Notes under the pieces: model-generated | Told to the model about the DNA's origin: nothing | Seen by the model: only the letters and a program-made list of their open reading frames with translations | Databases searched by the model: none | NCBI GenBank assembly: GCA_049663345.1 | Contig: JBATDG010000127.1 | Location: 1 to 64,000 of the forward strand | From: SZUA-365 sp049663345 | GTDB lineage: Bacteria; Bacteroidota; Ignavibacteria; SZUA-365 | Reading direction: 5' to 3' | Length of the DNA: 64,000 nucleotides | In this document: positions 61,664 to 64,000 of the stretch, in pieces | Layout: every line of letters starts with the position of its first letter | Numbering within the stretch: the stretch's first letter is position 1 | Program-made: the position numbers and the translations under genes

Positions 61664-61693
61664 TTGGAGGGGCGCGCAAGTGCGCCCCTCCAA
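61664..61693. repeat. GC-rich palindrome (possible terminator)
   Basis: TTGGAGGGGCGC (61664-61675), 6-base loop, GCGCCCCTCCAA (61682-61693), a perfect 12-bp stem in the spacer between the two T9SS genes. There is no U-run on either strand. Confidence 0.7.
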
Positions 61694-61701
61694 TATAAGA
61701 T

Positions 61702-61740
61702 TCTCATCCGTTGCGAGCATCAGCGTCGCAACAGATGAGA
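61702..61740 (-). terminator. Hairpin after the partial T9SS gene
   Basis: TCTCATCCGTTGCGA (61702-61716) and TCGCAACAGATGAGA (61726-61740) pair in 14 of 15 positions with a 9-base loop, immediately downstream of the stop codon of the partial gene. The following ATCTTATATT is AT-rich. Confidence 0.55.
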
Positions 61741-61744
61741 TCAT

Positions 61745-64000
61745 TTAACGAAGCAGTGTAATCGCCTTCACCCGCTGCTCTGAACTGTTGCTCAGCCGCA
61801 GGAGATAGACACCAGGTGCAAGATTGTAATCAGCAGGAGTGAACCGAACGACCAGTCCTGTTTTCCACATGAATCCGTTGAACAGGGTTGCGATTTTTCG
61901 ACCTAGGAAATCGTAGAGTTCAAGTGAAGCAACATCATCCGACGGTGATTCAATCGCGATGCTCAGTTCCGAACCCAATGAAGGAGCAGGCTGCGGCCAC
62001 ACATCCGAAATGGAAAAAGCGGACGTCTGCGGTGACTGCCGATCAGCCCTTTGTGCCTTGGCCCAGCCGATATTCGAATGGAGTTCCGGCATTCGGGTTC
62101 CCATGATTCCCTTGTTTCCTGTCTGACTGTCATACCAGAACACCGAAACACCGCCGGCAATCGACTGGTCGACAGTTGGCGTGGTTTGATGGTAGTTCCC
62201 ACTTCCCGGAGCGATCATTTCCGCCTGTGCCCACTGGATTCCAGGGTTTGAGGAAGTATTGTCGTAATTGACGAACTGTCCGTAGATGTCCGTCGGACGC
62301 GCTGGTGAACATGGACTGAGTTCACCACCACCTTCCCAGACAACAACTCCTGTTGGACTTCCCTGCGGCACATTGTTTATTACCCGTGCTATGTCGGGGT
62401 GTGTCGGTGCGGTAAGACCATTTGCGACTATCAGATGCGTGGAAAACTCCTGTTGAATTGCGTTAGGGAATTTGAAGCGATTTGTCTCAACACGGTGTGT
62501 CGTAGGATAACCAGGAACATGGGTATCCGTATCCCAGGCTACGAGGACACCTTGTCTCCCGGATTGCCCATTGATGATGCTATCCGCTGCGATTGCTGGC
62601 GTCTTGGAGTCTACGTACGGGATATTGTTTGTAACATTGTATTTAACAGCGGTTGACTGAATCCCGAAATTGTAGTTGAAATAACCAACATATATGTCGT
62701 ACGAACCACCAGCCTGCGATTGAACCGAGTACGTGAAAGCTGCATCGCTGAAGTTTGGCGATAGGAGATAGTCACGATTGATCAGATCGTAGCTGTCGAA
62801 GGCGGTATATGTGATCGCAGACGTATAATCCTTCTGAGGGAGCGGTGGTGGTCCCAGTGGAACAAAGGAACGATCATAGGCCCCGAAAACGATGTAAGGT
62901 TGACTCAAACTTCGAGTCATGGTATAGGTAACTCCAATGCCGTCATGGACCATACGGAGGTCGGTGTTATCAGTGACATATGGAGTGTAAATACCAGTAT
63001 TGATGGTGGCAAGATTCCCCGGGAAGAATGCGCCATTGCTGGCAATTGGAATAGTCTGAGGCAGTGTTATAAGAGGGGGAGCTGCACTTGTGTTGGCCCA
63101 GAGGAAGGCGATAACAGCACTTCCACCAGCATTCGCCATTATCCTTGGTTCCGTGTAGGTATCTGCCAATCCACCGCCGGACGACCAACATAGGCCCATC
63201 AGGAATGGACCCATCGGATCCCGACCACCCAAGGCATCAAGCTTCCATGCCACGCACTCCTCGTTGTAAGGTGGAAGAGCGTTTGTCTGCTGCCAAACGA
63301 CCATAGCTGAGCCCTGATCCGAGATGCAAACATCGGGCAGCTTCGCGTTTGCACTTCCACCTGGAAGAACATACCCATTGACGGCAACGCCATTATTACT
63401 CCAGCGAGGCACACCGTCTTTATCAATCTTTTGAATAAAGACGATTGAGTGCAGGGCGTTATTGTAGACCTCACGGTCCTCTGTCCAGACAACAAACGTT
63501 GATCCGTCATCGGGATTTGTGACATAGCGGAACTCGCGTGCATCCGTCCCGAAGGCCCAACGAGCGAACATGTCACGCCAGTTCATTTCCGTTGGACCCG
63601 TACACATTCCCGGAGTCTGACAATAGATGTTCTCATCATCCTGATTGTCGTTGGGAATCGGGTCGCGTCGGCCATCCTGCCAGACGAACACCTCACGATT
63701 TGCCTGGGGAAGAATCTGGTCTGACTTGCCCTCACTTATCGGCCAGCCGTTTACTGGCCACTGTTCAATCCAACCAGGAAGGAATATTTTCTGATGCCAG
63801 ATGTCCTTTCCGGCTCCCGTCTCGTGTGTCCAACCAAAAATGGTGTATTCTACGTTTTTGTCATTGTAGAACAGGTTGTCCATGGTCAACTCTGTCTGAT
63901 CGTACGGAAGCATACATACCGGTTCTCCCGCCGGACCTGCCGGATTCATCATCATTCCCGGTGCCCGCGCATCAATGAGCCCGCCATAGATATCGATACC
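61745..64000 (-). CDS. T9SS secreted protein, 5' end beyond the window
   Basis: At least 751 codons; the frame is open to base 64000 (GIDIYGGLIDARAPGMMM...), so the Met at 63955 is internal and the true start lies outside. The visible part is built of propeller-like segments (VSDQ/WxQ patterns such as GSAMVVWQQTN and STFVVWTEDR). The last 80 residues (VWPQPAPSLGSELSIAIESP ... GVYLLRLSNSS) are a T9SS type A sorting domain. It is followed by the 1668-residue T9SS gene on the same strand. Function unknown. Confidence 0.8.
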   Translation of the reverse strand, partial: GIDIYGGLIDARAPGMMMNPAGPAGEPVCMLPYDQTELTMDNLFYNDKNVEYTIFGWTHETGAGKDIWHQKIFLPGWIEQWPVNGWPISEGKSDQILPQANREVFVWQDGRRDPIPNDNQDDENIYCQTPGMCTGPTEMNWRDMFARWAFGTDAREFRYVTNPDDGSTFVVWTEDREVYNNALHSIVFIQKIDKDGVPRWSNNGVAVNGYVLPGGSANAKLPDVCISDQGSAMVVWQQTNALPPYNEECVAWKLDALGGRDPMGPFLMGLCWSSGGGLADTYTEPRIMANAGGSAVIAFLWANTSAAPPLITLPQTIPIASNGAFFPGNLATINTGIYTPYVTDNTDLRMVHDGIGVTYTMTRSLSQPYIVFGAYDRSFVPLGPPPLPQKDYTSAITYTAFDSYDLINRDYLLSPNFSDAAFTYSVQSQAGGSYDIYVGYFNYNFGIQSTAVKYNVTNNIPYVDSKTPAIAADSIINGQSGRQGVLVAWDTDTHVPGYPTTHRVETNRFKFPNAIQQEFSTHLIVANGLTAPTHPDIARVINNVPQGSPTGVVVWEGGGELSPCSPARPTDIYGQFVNYDNTSSNPGIQWAQAEMIAPGSGNYHQTTPTVDQSIAGGVSVFWYDSQTGNKGIMGTRMPELHSNIGWAKAQRADRQSPQTSAFSISDVWPQPAPSLGSELSIAIESPSDDVASLELYDFLGRKIATLFNGFMWKTGLVVRFTPADYNLAPGVYLLRLSNSSEQRVKAITLLR

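Overview
The window reads as a chromosomal segment of a Bacteroidota/Chlorobiota-type bacterium (Ignavibacteria- or Kapabacteria-like). Three large secreted proteins end in type IX secretion (T9SS) type A sorting domains. Eight upstream regions carry a box pair close to TTTG-N19-21-TAnnTTTG, the primary sigma-factor promoter known from Bacteroidota. Outer-membrane and lipoprotein genes are frequent. I see no tRNA or rRNA gene, CRISPR array, insertion sequence or prophage. The phylum-level placement is inference from these features, not from a marker-gene tree.

Layout. 1-730: an NlpC/P60 lipoprotein. 838-12851 (minus strand): idh-like gene, a citD-citE fusion and citF (citrate cleavage), then a HAD phosphatase, a serine/threonine dehydratase, a DMT-type permease, a thioesterase and two DUF3857/transglutaminase-type exported proteins. 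Every spacer over 100 bp between idh/citDE, HAD/idh, dehydratase/HAD and permease/dehydratase holds a short tandem repeat: one 8-bp array and three inverted pairs of 7-bp arrays. 13171-14392: rpsD and a divergent DUF4870 membrane protein.

14510-22860 is the metabolic centrepiece: eight contiguous genes that together take tryptophan through N-formylkynurenine, kynurenine, 3-hydroxykynurenine, 3-hydroxyanthranilate, ACMS and 2-aminomuconate semialdehyde to 2-aminomuconate and its deaminated product. Gene order runs roughly opposite to reaction order. A consensus promoter lies in front, and rsmB overlaps the last gene. A tryptophanase (tnaA) is encoded about 7 kb away (30095-31483), so two tryptophan-degrading routes sit in one neighbourhood.

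24413-36702 (minus strand): GT9 and GT4 glycosyltransferases, an isoprenylcysteine-methyltransferase-like membrane protein, a LarA-type nickel-pincer enzyme, an NHL-propeller exported protein, tnaA, then an EF-G paralogue followed directly and in frame by an SLBB exporter protein and a Wzc-type tyrosine kinase (capsule/exopolysaccharide export). 36901-45138 (plus strand): cinA-pyrR-pyrB-pyrC, a small lipoprotein, a GT2/phosphoglycosyltransferase fusion with a shortened catalytic domain, accA and a YbgC-like thioesterase. 45360-54406: a heparinase II/III-like T9SS cargo, a large lipoprotein, an outer-membrane barrel protein and a patatin-BamA fusion. 54534-64000 (minus strand): leucyl aminopeptidase, an 18-bp satellite, a 1668-residue T9SS surface protein and the 3' part of another T9SS protein running off the window.

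The least explained items are the inverted heptanucleotide arrays, which run into stop codons and one start codon, the CitD-CitE fusion, the in-frame EF-G/SLBB junction, and the truncated phosphoglycosyltransferase fusion.
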